Positions 7,297 through 14,533 of a DNA stretch of 36,172 nt are shown here, piece by piece. The stretch's first letter is position 1. Every line of letters starts with the position of its first letter. The stretch lies in the NCBI GenBank assembly GCA_019637695.1, contig JAHBVG010000077.1, forward strand, positions 1-36,172. Direction: 5' to 3'. Origin of the DNA: Caldilineaceae bacterium (GTDB lineage Bacteria; Chloroflexota; Anaerolineae; Caldilineales; Caldilineaceae). Under the pieces are notes generated by a model, which was given only the letters and a program-made list of their open reading frames with translations, was not told the DNA's origin and made no database searches. Both the position numbers and the translations under genes were made by a program.

Positions 7297-8988
7297 ATGA
7301 AATTCCTCGTCTCCCAACTTCTTTACTTTCTACGCGACCGGCCCACACGCATGAATATCATTGCGCTTGGGCGATTTTTGCTCGTTCTGGCCGGGCTGGT
7401 TACCCTCTACAGCGTCATCTTCCATTTCCTCATGGCCTACGAGGGGCGCGCCGAGTATAGCTGGGTCACCGGCTTCTATTGGACATTGACGGTGATGTCC
7501 ACCCTGGGCTTCGGCGATATCACCTTCCACTCGGATCTGGGGCGTATCTTCTCGATGACTGTGCTGTTGAGCGGCATTATCTTTTTGCTCGTATTGTTGC
7601 CCTTTACCTTTCTCGAATTTTTCTACACGCCGTGGATGAAGGCGCAAGAGGCTGTGCGCGCGCCCAATCGGTTGCCCGCCAAGACCAGCGGCCACGTGAT
7701 CCTCACCCAACACGATGCTGTTACCAATGCCCTCATCGAACGGCTCAATGAATATAACTATCCCTACGTGCTGCTGATCCCCGATCTGACCGAGGCGCTG
7801 CGCTTGAACGATATGGGCTACAAAGTCGTGCTGGGCGAGTTGGACAACCCGGAGACCTACCGGCGACTCCACGCCGAGAACGCGTTGCTGGTGGCAACCA
7901 CGGCCAGTGATCAGATCAACACCAACGTCGCCTTTACCGTACGCGAGACTTCAGATCGCGTGCCCATTATCGCCACCGCCAATTCCCCGGCCTCGGTAGA
8001 CATCCTCGAACTGGCGGGCAGCTCGCACGTCCTCCAACTGGCCGAGATGATGGGGCAGTGGCTGGCGCGCCGTGTTTCCGCTGGCGACGCCACCGCGCAC
8101 GTGATCGGTCAATTTGATGAATTGTTGATTGCCGAGGCGACCGTCCGCCGTACAGCGCTGGTGGGGAAGACACTGGCGCAGACCGGGCTGCGCGAAAAGA
8201 CAGGCATTGCCGTGTTGGGAACCTGGGAACGAGGAAAATTTCAACGCTCAGAGCCGGATACGGTGATCACCGACAATACAGTGTTGGTATTGGCTGGTTC
8301 AAGCGAGCAAATCGCGCGTTACGACGCTTCGGTCTGCCCTAAGGAATTTTCGAGCGAACCCGTTGTGATCATCGGCGGCGGCCGCGTTGGCCGGGCAGTG
8401 AGCCGTTCTCTCGCTGCGCGTGGACTCGACTATCGCATTGTGGAAGTGGAGGAGCAACGCATCCGCGACCCGGAGAAGTATATCCACGGCAACGCCGCCG
8501 AGTTGACAGTACTAGAGCAAGCTGGCATTCGCAAGACGCCGGCGGTTGTTGTGACGACCCATGACGACGACACCAATATCTACCTGACGATCTATTGCCG
8601 TCGGCTGCGCCCGGATGTACAGATCATCAGCCGCACCCGATTGGATCGCAACATTGTCACCCTTCACCGCGCCGGCGCGGACTTTGTCCTCTCTTATGCG
8701 TCGCTGGGCGCCAACGCCATTATGAATCTGCTCAACCGCAGCAACATCCTCATGGTGGCCGAGGGATTGGACATCGTCAAGATCGCCATTCCCGATGGGC
8801 TGGTTGGCAAGAGCATCGCCGAAGCCAACATCCGCCGCAAGAGCGGTTGCACCGTCGTCGCACTGCACACGCACGATACAACCGAGATCAACCCTGATCC
8901 CTACCGTCCGCTGCCTAAAGACGCCGAACTGGTGCTGATCGGCACAGTCGAAGCCGAAAACCGCTTCTTGCGCCAGTTCAATCGCTGA
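7297..8988 (+). CDS. Two-TM potassium channel with two RCK (TrkA-N/TrkA-C) modules
   Basis: A 563-residue protein. TM1 is about residues 21-44, the pore helix and selectivity filter read TVMSTLGFGD (about 65-74), and TM2 is about 84-108. STLGFGD replaces the textbook TVGYGD. Two cytosolic RCK modules follow. The first, about 130-340, starts SGHVILTQHDAVTNALIERL and has a poor Rossmann glycine motif, so it may not bind nucleotide. The second, about 350-560, has VVIIGGGRVGRAVSRSL, a clear G-x-G-x-x-G motif. TrkA-C-like stretches lie near 270-340 and 485-560. One subunit carrying both RCKs recalls channels in which four subunits build a full gating ring. The start lacks a strong ribosome site, but position and N-terminal helix agree. 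It follows the MerR-like gene by 22 bases. Confidence 0.93.
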   Translation: MKFLVSQLLYFLRDRPTRMNIIALGRFLLVLAGLVTLYSVIFHFLMAYEGRAEYSWVTGFYWTLTVMSTLGFGDITFHSDLGRIFSMTVLLSGIIFLLVLLPFTFLEFFYTPWMKAQEAVRAPNRLPAKTSGHVILTQHDAVTNALIERLNEYNYPYVLLIPDLTEALRLNDMGYKVVLGELDNPETYRRLHAENALLVATTASDQINTNVAFTVRETSDRVPIIATANSPASVDILELAGSSHVLQLAEMMGQWLARRVSAGDATAHVIGQFDELLIAEATVRRTALVGKTLAQTGLREKTGIAVLGTWERGKFQRSEPDTVITDNTVLVLAGSSEQIARYDASVCPKEFSSEPVVIIGGGRVGRAVSRSLAARGLDYRIVEVEEQRIRDPEKYIHGNAAELTVLEQAGIRKTPAVVVTTHDDDTNIYLTIYCRRLRPDVQIISRTRLDRNIVTLHRAGADFVLSYASLGANAIMNLLNRSNILMVAEGLDIVKIAIPDGLVGKSIAEANIRRKSGCTVVALHTHDTTEINPDPYRPLPKDAELVLIGTVEAENRFLRQFNR

Positions 8989-9004
8989 TACCCATTTCCC
9001 GCTT

Positions 9005-9047
9005 CGGACGCATTTCGGACGCACAGCGGACGCAGGATGGTTATACT
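9005..9047 (+). promoter_or_regulatory. Three 8-base direct repeats at 11-base spacing upstream of a -10 box
   Basis: CGGACGCA occurs at 9005-9012, 9016-9023 and 9027-9034, exactly 11 bases apart. A -10-like TATACT lies at 9042-9047, where the repeats take the place of a -35 element. Repeats one helical turn apart next to a weak -35 are typical of OmpR/PhoB-type response-regulator sites. The promoter would drive the lipoprotein gene at 9108. Confidence 0.6.
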
Positions 9048-9093
9048 CGCCACCAAAATCACAAGCAATTTTGCGACGCGAGTAAACCATCCT
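9034..9093. promoter_or_regulatory. Nested inverted repeat across the promoter and leader of the lipoprotein gene
   Basis: The arms AGGATGGTTATACTCGC (9034-9050) and GCGAGTAAACCATCCT (9078-9093) are complementary except for one extra base. Inside them AAAAT (9055-9059) pairs with ATTTT (9068-9072). The outer arm contains the -10 box and the other arm ends next to the GGAGG ribosome site (9096-9100). It could be a terminator for the channel gene, an operator or a leader hairpin. Confidence 0.6.
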
Positions 9094-9107
9094 GTGGAGG
9101 AAAATTC

Positions 9108-11138
9108 ATGAACCCGTTCCAACGTCTATCCATCTTCCTTTTGTTAACCATCCTTGTCTCCGGCTGTGCGCTGCCGTTGCCATTGGCCAGCCGAACCGCG
9201 CCAGGCGCAATGCAGCAGATCACCCAATCGGCGGCGGAATCCTCCTTTTGGAGCGCTGGTGAAGAAGGGGCAGCATTGGCCTTACAACTCCAAGCCTTTA
9301 CCGCAGGCAGCAAAAATCTCCCAGCGCCAGAAAATTTAGCCGCAATGTCCGCAACACCGGCCAGGGGAGCAGCCTGCCCTTTCGTGAGTTTTGACGAAGC
9401 CGTTGCCATTGTCATGGAGGTCATCCCCCCTGTGATGGATGGCGACGCTGACTTCTGCGGCTACGGCGGGCTGGTTGAGATCGTCCTGGGGGATGGCGAT
9501 CCACTCGCTTTAGGGTCTACCTATGGCGTTGCCGTTGGAACCCTGACCGATGAGGCCGCGCTGAGTTTCTTCCGCCGGATGGCGACAGCGCTCAATCGAG
9601 ACACGCGCCGCGCCAACGAAGATATTTACGAAGACGTGATGAAGATATTGGAAGATGGCGACATGACCTACGCCATCCACGGCTTGCTTGAGATTTTGCT
9701 GGCTATCGACGATTGGATCGTCTTCGATGATAGCGACGGAGGTATCTTCCCAGGCATAGTTTTTATCAAGCCAGAGGCGGACGGCGGCCCCTTCATTATG
9801 TTCATTGGTCGCGACGCCGAGGAGCGCACGCTTCTGGTCTTTGCCCATGTGGGCGAAGATAGCTACCCACCGTTGGTGATGGAGGGCCTGGCCGGGTTGG
9901 CAGAACGGCTCACCGGCGAAAGCAGTTGGCTCATTTCTGATCCCGCTGAACGCCTGACTGCAGCCTGTTCCTTCCTGACCGAGGAGCGAGCCGAGGCCAT
10001 GTTAGGGGGTCCAGTTGAAAATTACATGACGACGGCAGATGAATGTGGCTACTTCATTGCTGGCGATTCAATGTCGGAAGATGAATTCTCTTCGGTGGGG
10101 TTGGTCTTCAGCCGTGGCGACGAGGCCCTGGACATTCTCGACGAGATCGCAACCGACATTGAGGATCAGCGTCCTCGCCCCAGCCGGCTGATCCGACGGC
10201 AGATCAACCAATTGTTAGAGGAAGGCGATCTGCGCGGCGCGTTCGCCCTGCTCCCCGACTTTGCTGCTCGCCAGAGGACCATCCAGCTAACGGTGCAGCC
10301 TGACGTCGGCGACGATGTCATTGCCGTCGTCTGGCAGATGGACGAGATCACCCTGCGCGGCCTGGTTGCCATCCACCCCAACGATGATCTCATCCTCTTG
10401 CTCGCCAACCTCTACCAACGAGAAGATCAGGATGAAATCGATGCGGCTCTGGTGGATCTCATGCAAGAGATCCTCGCAGAGGGCGGCGCGCCGGTTGTGG
10501 GGTCGATCACCCAATCTGCGCCGCTGCCAGCGGAAAGCGCCCAGCCTGCCGTCGTCAGCCCGGAAGAGCGATTGGCTCGTTGTTACGATCTACAGCCAGC
10601 CGACGCCGAAGCCATCCTGGGCGAAGGGGTGACGCCCGAAGCGACGATTGACAGCAACTATGGCTACTGCGTCTATGCCAGCGTTGCCGCCAATCGGGTA
10701 TCCAGGCAAGAGGATCTGCTGCCAACCGCTGGTCCACTGGGGAGCCATCAATATCTGGCAGTGACGGTCTGGCCGGTGGGGTCCGCCACCGATCCGTTGA
10801 TGTACCTGGCCTACGCCATCCTCGACCGCGAACATAGCCGGCTCAACCGCTTTTTAGGAGAGTTCTCGGGTCGCGCCGCGCTGGTCGAACTGGCTGACGT
10901 GGAGAGCCAGCTTCCCAACCTGAGCCGGGCTTTCCTGCCCGAACTGGGCGACGGCGCCCTCTGGTATTGGCAGGAAAGCACAAGTGGCGATCACCTGGCG
11001 GGCGTCTATGCCATCTCCGGCGCGCAGCGCATCGTCGTGCAGGCGCTGGTCAACCCCACGCGCAACGAAGAGGATGTCCTCACCGCGTTGATCCACCTGA
11101 CGGATCGGCTGATGCAGGATGCGCAAATAACCCGATAG
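9108..11138 (+). CDS. Lipoprotein of unknown function with three Cys-pair modules
   Basis: A 676-residue protein with a GGAGG ribosome site. Residues 1-20 form a lipoprotein signal (LLLTILVSGC, Cys20 lipidated). Three stretches share a layout of Cys, a short Ser/Thr-x-(E/D) helix with AEA-like repeats, then a second Cys next to Gly-Tyr or Tyr. They are C90/C117 (CPFVSFDEAVAIV then DFCGYG), C287/C313 (CSFLTEERAEAMLGG then DECGYF), and C492/C521 (CYDLQPADAEAILGEG then YGYCVY). The spacings of 26-29 residues suggest three disulfide-closed copies. They recall DUF3558-type modules, but that is only a resemblance. Between them are acidic regions without recognised motifs. It probably acts at the outer face of the membrane. 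Function is unknown. Confidence 0.75.
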   Translation: MNPFQRLSIFLLLTILVSGCALPLPLASRTAPGAMQQITQSAAESSFWSAGEEGAALALQLQAFTAGSKNLPAPENLAAMSATPARGAACPFVSFDEAVAIVMEVIPPVMDGDADFCGYGGLVEIVLGDGDPLALGSTYGVAVGTLTDEAALSFFRRMATALNRDTRRANEDIYEDVMKILEDGDMTYAIHGLLEILLAIDDWIVFDDSDGGIFPGIVFIKPEADGGPFIMFIGRDAEERTLLVFAHVGEDSYPPLVMEGLAGLAERLTGESSWLISDPAERLTAACSFLTEERAEAMLGGPVENYMTTADECGYFIAGDSMSEDEFSSVGLVFSRGDEALDILDEIATDIEDQRPRPSRLIRRQINQLLEEGDLRGAFALLPDFAARQRTIQLTVQPDVGDDVIAVVWQMDEITLRGLVAIHPNDDLILLLANLYQREDQDEIDAALVDLMQEILAEGGAPVVGSITQSAPLPAESAQPAVVSPEERLARCYDLQPADAEAILGEGVTPEATIDSNYGYCVYASVAANRVSRQEDLLPTAGPLGSHQYLAVTVWPVGSATDPLMYLAYAILDREHSRLNRFLGEFSGRAALVELADVESQLPNLSRAFLPELGDGALWYWQESTSGDHLAGVYAISGAQRIVVQALVNPTRNEEDVLTALIHLTDRLMQDAQITR

Positions 11139-11260
11139 CCCAGCTATCTTTTCTCATAGAATTCATTGCATATCGTGCTAAGGTACTATGTGCCGTAAGC
11201 CACGTTGAGACTTCTTCCCTACTCCTTGCGGTGCTGCCTGCAAACGTCTGTTTGATCTAA

Positions 11261-11297
11261 AACCGGTTGTTCAGGAGTTGAACCTGAACAACCGGTT
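11261..11297. terminator. Perfect 15-bp hairpin in the gap after the lipoprotein gene
   Basis: AACCGGTTGTTCAGG (11261-11275) and its exact complement (11283-11297) enclose a 7-base loop. It lies about 120 bases past the lipoprotein stop and 120 bases before the next gene. No U-run follows on either strand, so termination is possible rather than shown. The rest of the 11139-11417 gap holds nothing I can name. Confidence 0.5.
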
Positions 11298-11417
11298 CCC
11301 TACAAAGGAAAAACAGACAGGGCGCATCTTTCCACTAAACCTGTTGCTCAAGAATAATGAGAACCACACTGCCAGTTTGCGCAATAGGGTCACCAATTAT
11401 CGGGTGGAGTAATCCCC

Positions 11418-12530
11418 ATGCCTATCATCGAAGCAGAGTTTTTGGATCTGACCCAGGGTCTCGATCTGGCAGCTTTCTGGGCCGAGAACGAACAGTGCCT
11501 GGGCTTTACAGTGGACAAGCCCCGCTGCGCCGTCTCCTTTTCGCCCGACGATCATTGGATCTTCGAGTTTATGGCCGCGCCGTCGACGATCCGCTACTAC
11601 AAAGACAAAGCCTATCGCGACCAGATCCACCGCGAAGTCAACAGCGTCACTACACAGTATGTGGGGCGCGCTTTCTTCGACGAGGACACCTTCGAGCATA
11701 GCCCCAAACGCATTGAAAATCTCTTCGGCAGCGAATTCCTCTACCTGGAGGCGAGTACGCCCTGGCTTTCTCACGTCACCGAAGACCCGGACGAGTTTGC
11801 GCGCATCCTCGACCGCGCTGAACAGACCGACATGGCGAGTTGGGCGCTGCCCGATGCCTTTATCGCCGAGTGGGAAGCGCGCAAACGGGCGGGAAAATCT
11901 TTGCCCAAGTTGGGCGGCGGCAGCCGTGGACCGGCCACAGTTATGACGCAGGTACTCAACCCCCAGGTGGCGATCCTGTGGATGATCGACTACCCCGACC
12001 TGATGGGGCGCTTCCGCGATATCCTGGCGCAGAAGATGATCGATCTCAACCAGACGCTGCGCGCCTTTAGCGCCAACCATGAACCGGGCTGGTATATCCT
12101 GGACGACAACAGCGCCCTCTTCAACCGCGCCCTCTACCGTCAATTCTGCGCGCCCGTCTTGCAGCGCGTGATGAATGTATTGGCGCCCGCTGGCGCGCGG
12201 CGCTACCAACATTCGGACAGCGCCATGGGCCACTTGCTTGAGGAACAGTATGCGTTGGGCATTCGTGAAGTCAACTACGGGCCAGAGGTCGACGCGGCGT
12301 TGATTCGCCAGAAGATGCCCGACGCCCTCATCCACGGCCAGATGCCGCCCTTCACCCTGCGCAACGGCAGCCCCGACGAAATCCGCCAACGCATGATCGA
12401 AGACTTCCACAAAGCCGGGCAGGGCGGCGGGCTAATCGCCACCACGGCTGGTTCCCTGGCCGCCGGCACCGGTGTAGGGCGGATGCGCTGGTTCATGCAG
12501 GTAGTACAGGATCATTGTCGGTACGATTAA
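11418..12530 (+). CDS. Uroporphyrinogen decarboxylase family protein
   Basis: A 370-residue protein with a GGTGGAG ribosome site. It looks like the URO-D superfamily (TIM barrel), which covers heme-pathway decarboxylases and corrinoid-type methyltransferases. Supporting stretches are RGPATVMTQVLNPQVAILWMIDYPDLM (about 174-200), then ILDDNSALFNRALYRQFCAPVLQRVMNVLAPAGARRYQHSDSAMGHLLEEQYALGIREVNYGP (about 228-290). There the order of an Asp in a strand, an FCAP helix and HSDSAMG resembles the family's late barrel. The N-terminal substrate-binding Arg motif of true HemE is not seen. Its role is therefore more likely a methyl-transfer or unknown reaction than heme synthesis. It is a single gene between two hairpin regions. 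Confidence 0.7.
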   Translation: MPIIEAEFLDLTQGLDLAAFWAENEQCLGFTVDKPRCAVSFSPDDHWIFEFMAAPSTIRYYKDKAYRDQIHREVNSVTTQYVGRAFFDEDTFEHSPKRIENLFGSEFLYLEASTPWLSHVTEDPDEFARILDRAEQTDMASWALPDAFIAEWEARKRAGKSLPKLGGGSRGPATVMTQVLNPQVAILWMIDYPDLMGRFRDILAQKMIDLNQTLRAFSANHEPGWYILDDNSALFNRALYRQFCAPVLQRVMNVLAPAGARRYQHSDSAMGHLLEEQYALGIREVNYGPEVDAALIRQKMPDALIHGQMPPFTLRNGSPDEIRQRMIEDFHKAGQGGGLIATTAGSLAAGTGVGRMRWFMQVVQDHCRYD

Positions 12531-12623
12531 ACGCTGAGATCAGCCGCCTCTATAGAGGCTGACGCCTTGTGATTGCCATGTTTTTAGATATGCTTATGAC
12601 AGCTAATTGTAAGCAACCGAGAC

Positions 12624-12652
12624 TTGACAGCTTTCATTGCTCCTTCTATGAT
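12624..12652 (+). promoter_or_regulatory. Near-consensus sigma70 promoter
   Basis: A perfect TTGACA at 12624-12629 and TATGAT at 12647-12652 are 17 bases apart. Transcription would start near 12659. It points toward the cohesin/dockerin cluster, whose first gene starts at 13080. Confidence 0.75.
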
Positions 12653-12660
12653 ATGCATGA

Positions 12661-12702
12661 GTAAACCGATAGTATCACGGTACTGTACCGTTTCAGGTTT
12701 AC
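12661..12702. repeat. Nested inverted repeat at the predicted transcription start
   Basis: The outer arms GTAAACC (12661-12667) and GGTTTAC (12696-12702) surround the inner arms ACGGTA (12677-12682) and TACCGT (12686-12691). They lie right after the promoter at 12624-12652, which is where an operator or a 5'-end hairpin would be. Confidence 0.55.
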
Positions 12703-12974
12703 GCTATATTTCGGATTGGTATTCCAATTCCCCGACTGCGCTCGCCACATCGCCGCCTACGCCACCCTACTCAAAGCAAGCGCACGAGGCTTAGTTCAGT
12801 ATCTGGCTGTTATGGTCAGGTCTATACTAGCTTGCGTGAAAAGATCGTTCTATTTTTAAATACGTGTCTGTGTGCTGATGAGACTACATCAGAACTCTAC
12901 CGATCATGCTCTAAAGATTTTGTAGCGCTGCCGCGTCTATGGGGATGCGGTTAAGGGGTGTCAAAAAATAAGAA

Positions 12975-13006
12975 GCGCTGCTTTGGTTGGCAGACCAAAG
13001 CAGCGC
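12975..13006 (-). terminator. Intrinsic terminator pointing leftward within the leader
   Basis: GCGCTGCTTTGGT (12975-12987) and its exact complement (12994-13006) enclose a 6-base loop. On the minus strand the hairpin is followed by TTCTTATTTTTTG, a clear U-run. No minus-strand gene lies upstream of it, so it would end an antisense transcript. On the plus strand the hairpin has no U-run. Confidence 0.65.
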
Positions 13007-13079
13007 AGCCACAAAACCACCGTCCACGTTCCGCCGCCGCCAAGCAGACAGGAGCGTGAACCTCCAAGAGAGTGATCGC

Positions 13080-14306
13080 ATGATGCGTCAAGGGGTTTTG
13101 CTGTTCCAATTATATCGAAGTAGCCTTTTCTTGACAAGTGTACTTTGGGTCCCCTCCTTTGCAAAGTATACAGGAAGAAGAGCGACCTCTCTGTTGATAG
13201 CCGCCTCGCTATTGGCCTCTCTGTGGATCTTTGCAGCATCCTCTGTCTATGCCCGCCCGCTTGCCGAAGAAGATACCCTGCCACCGACGCACGTGATTGC
13301 CGATCATGTGGTGATCAGCGAGGTGCGTCATGATGGTACAGGTAGCAACGAATTTGTCGAACTTTATAATCCCACGGATACACCTGTTGTCATGAGCGGT
13401 TGGCGATTGCGCCGGAAGAATAGCGCTGGCACAGAGGAAAACCTCGTGGTAACGCTCAACGGAACCATCCCTGCCTATGGCTATTTCCTGATTGGACATG
13501 GTACGGGCTACACAGGAACTGTGGCATTGGATGTGGCTTATTCTGCTCCAAGCAACGCCCTTACCAATAACTTCACAGTTCTTTTGTACAGTGATGCAGG
13601 CGTTACCCTGGTTGACAAGGTTGGGTACGGGACGGCTGCCGACTTTGAAGGATCACAGGCTCCGAACCCCTCCGCTACCGCAAGTATTGAACGTAAAGCC
13701 TTCTACTTCTCCACAGCAGTGGATATGGGCGCTGGACATGCGACTTTGGGCAATGGGTACGATAGCAACAACAATAGCAACGATTTTGTTCTACGTACCA
13801 CCCCCAACCCTCAAAACAGCAGCAGCCTCCCAGAACCCTGCTGCACGACCATCACCGGCGCGTTGAAACGGCAGGGACGCACAGACCACAGCGGTATTGA
13901 GGTGGTCATGTGGCCGGGTACAGGGCTGAGGGCCACCACCGCCAGCAGCGGACAATTCTCCATCCCCAATGCGCCCGCCATCGCCAGCGGGGAGACGCCA
14001 ACCTACACGTTGGAAGTTTCCGTTCCCGGCTACCTGACCCCGCGCGCCACGCTTGATCTGCGCGATCATCTTGTGGGCGGCTATCTTCCTCCTAGTGTGA
14101 CCTTCCCCGAACTCTGGCTCTACGCCGGAGATATCAACGGGGACAACCGTATCAATATTTTCGACCTTGCCAGGGTGGGCAGCCACTATGGCTACGAAGG
14201 CGTCTCCCCCGCCGATGTCAATGGGGATGGGAAGGTGAACATTCAAGATCTGGCGTTGGTATCGGGAAACTTTGGGCGGGAGAGTATCTATGTGTGGGAG
14301 CCGTAG
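13080..14306 (+). CDS. Secreted lamin-tail domain protein with C-terminal type I dockerin
   Basis: A 408-residue protein. The start is ATG 13080 or 13083, with AGAGAG upstream. A long N-terminal region has a membrane segment at about 36-58 (TSLLIAASLLASLWIFAASSVYA). The lamin-tail domain covers about 72-215 (VVISEVRHDGTGSNEFVELYNPT, then MSGWRLR and GYFLIGHG). From about 255 to 340 there is a beta-sandwich of the carboxypeptidase-regulatory type (ITGALKRQGRTDHSGIEVVM). The dockerin lies at about 350-402 with two Ca-binding repeats, GDINGDNRINIFDLA and ADVNGDGKVNIQDLA, that carry the D-x-N-x-D...D ligands. It has no cohesin. It opens the cluster and would be held by a partner's cohesin. No catalytic domain is seen. 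Confidence 0.88.
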   Translation: MMRQGVLLFQLYRSSLFLTSVLWVPSFAKYTGRRATSLLIAASLLASLWIFAASSVYARPLAEEDTLPPTHVIADHVVISEVRHDGTGSNEFVELYNPTDTPVVMSGWRLRRKNSAGTEENLVVTLNGTIPAYGYFLIGHGTGYTGTVALDVAYSAPSNALTNNFTVLLYSDAGVTLVDKVGYGTAADFEGSQAPNPSATASIERKAFYFSTAVDMGAGHATLGNGYDSNNNSNDFVLRTTPNPQNSSSLPEPCCTTITGALKRQGRTDHSGIEVVMWPGTGLRATTASSGQFSIPNAPAIASGETPTYTLEVSVPGYLTPRATLDLRDHLVGGYLPPSVTFPELWLYAGDINGDNRINIFDLARVGSHYGYEGVSPADVNGDGKVNIQDLALVSGNFGRESIYVWEP

Positions 14307-14369
14307 AGACGCGATATCACCTTGATTACGGCTTTAATCGCATATCAGAGTAGGGCATGGTTCATTTCG

Positions 14370-14489
14370 GAACAGGCTCATCTTTACAAATTCCGGCGGA
14401 GGGAGTATGCCTACGTGCGGCTTGGACTCGACGAGAACCGGCACGCGGCGTGCCTGCTCCACATTCTCAATTGTAAAGGATCTGAACCA
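14370..14489. repeat. Possible palindromic element between two dockerin-protein genes
   Basis: The region starts near GGAACAGGCTCATCTTTACAA and ends near TTGTAAAGGATCTGAACC, roughly complementary ends with mismatches. Inside are TACAAATTCCG, close to the complement of the repeat at 4372, and GGCACGC-G-GCGTGCC (14440-14454). It may be a decayed relative of the same repeat family. No gene is seen in 14307-14533. Confidence 0.35.
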
Positions 14490-14533
14490 TGCCCGGAGTA
14501 GTTATTAGTCATACCTATGAGGAGAAATTAGAC

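Larger units (their letters stand above)
12531..13079. other. 549-base gap: leader region of the surface-protein cluster
   Basis: No supported protein gene. It contains a weak hairpin GCCTC-tata-GAGGC (12546-12559) just past the URO-D stop, a near-consensus promoter (12624-12652), a nested inverted repeat (12661-12702), and a strong hairpin at 12975-13006 with a U-run on the minus strand. A 45-codon reading frame starts at 12657, close to the predicted transcription start, but has no ribosome site or recognisable features. The leader from promoter to the first gene would be about 420 bases. Confidence 0.6.

Noticed and set aside
11397..12410. 337-codon minus-strand frame opposite the URO-D gene
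   Set aside because: Shadow of the coding frame; the plus-strand product has family features and a ribosome site.
12657..12794. 45-codon reading frame beginning at the predicted transcription start
   Set aside because: No ribosome site, no recognisable motif and low-complexity content; it could be leaderless but nothing supports it over chance.
12823..12828. TATACT as a second promoter -10 in the leader
   Set aside because: No acceptable -35 hexamer at 16-18 bases upstream.
12861..12910. CTGATGAG followed by CATCAGAAC, similar to a hammerhead ribozyme core
   Set aside because: The second conserved box would need GAAA and a closing stem III. The bases simply form a small TGATG/CATCA hairpin, and no stem I/III partners are seen.
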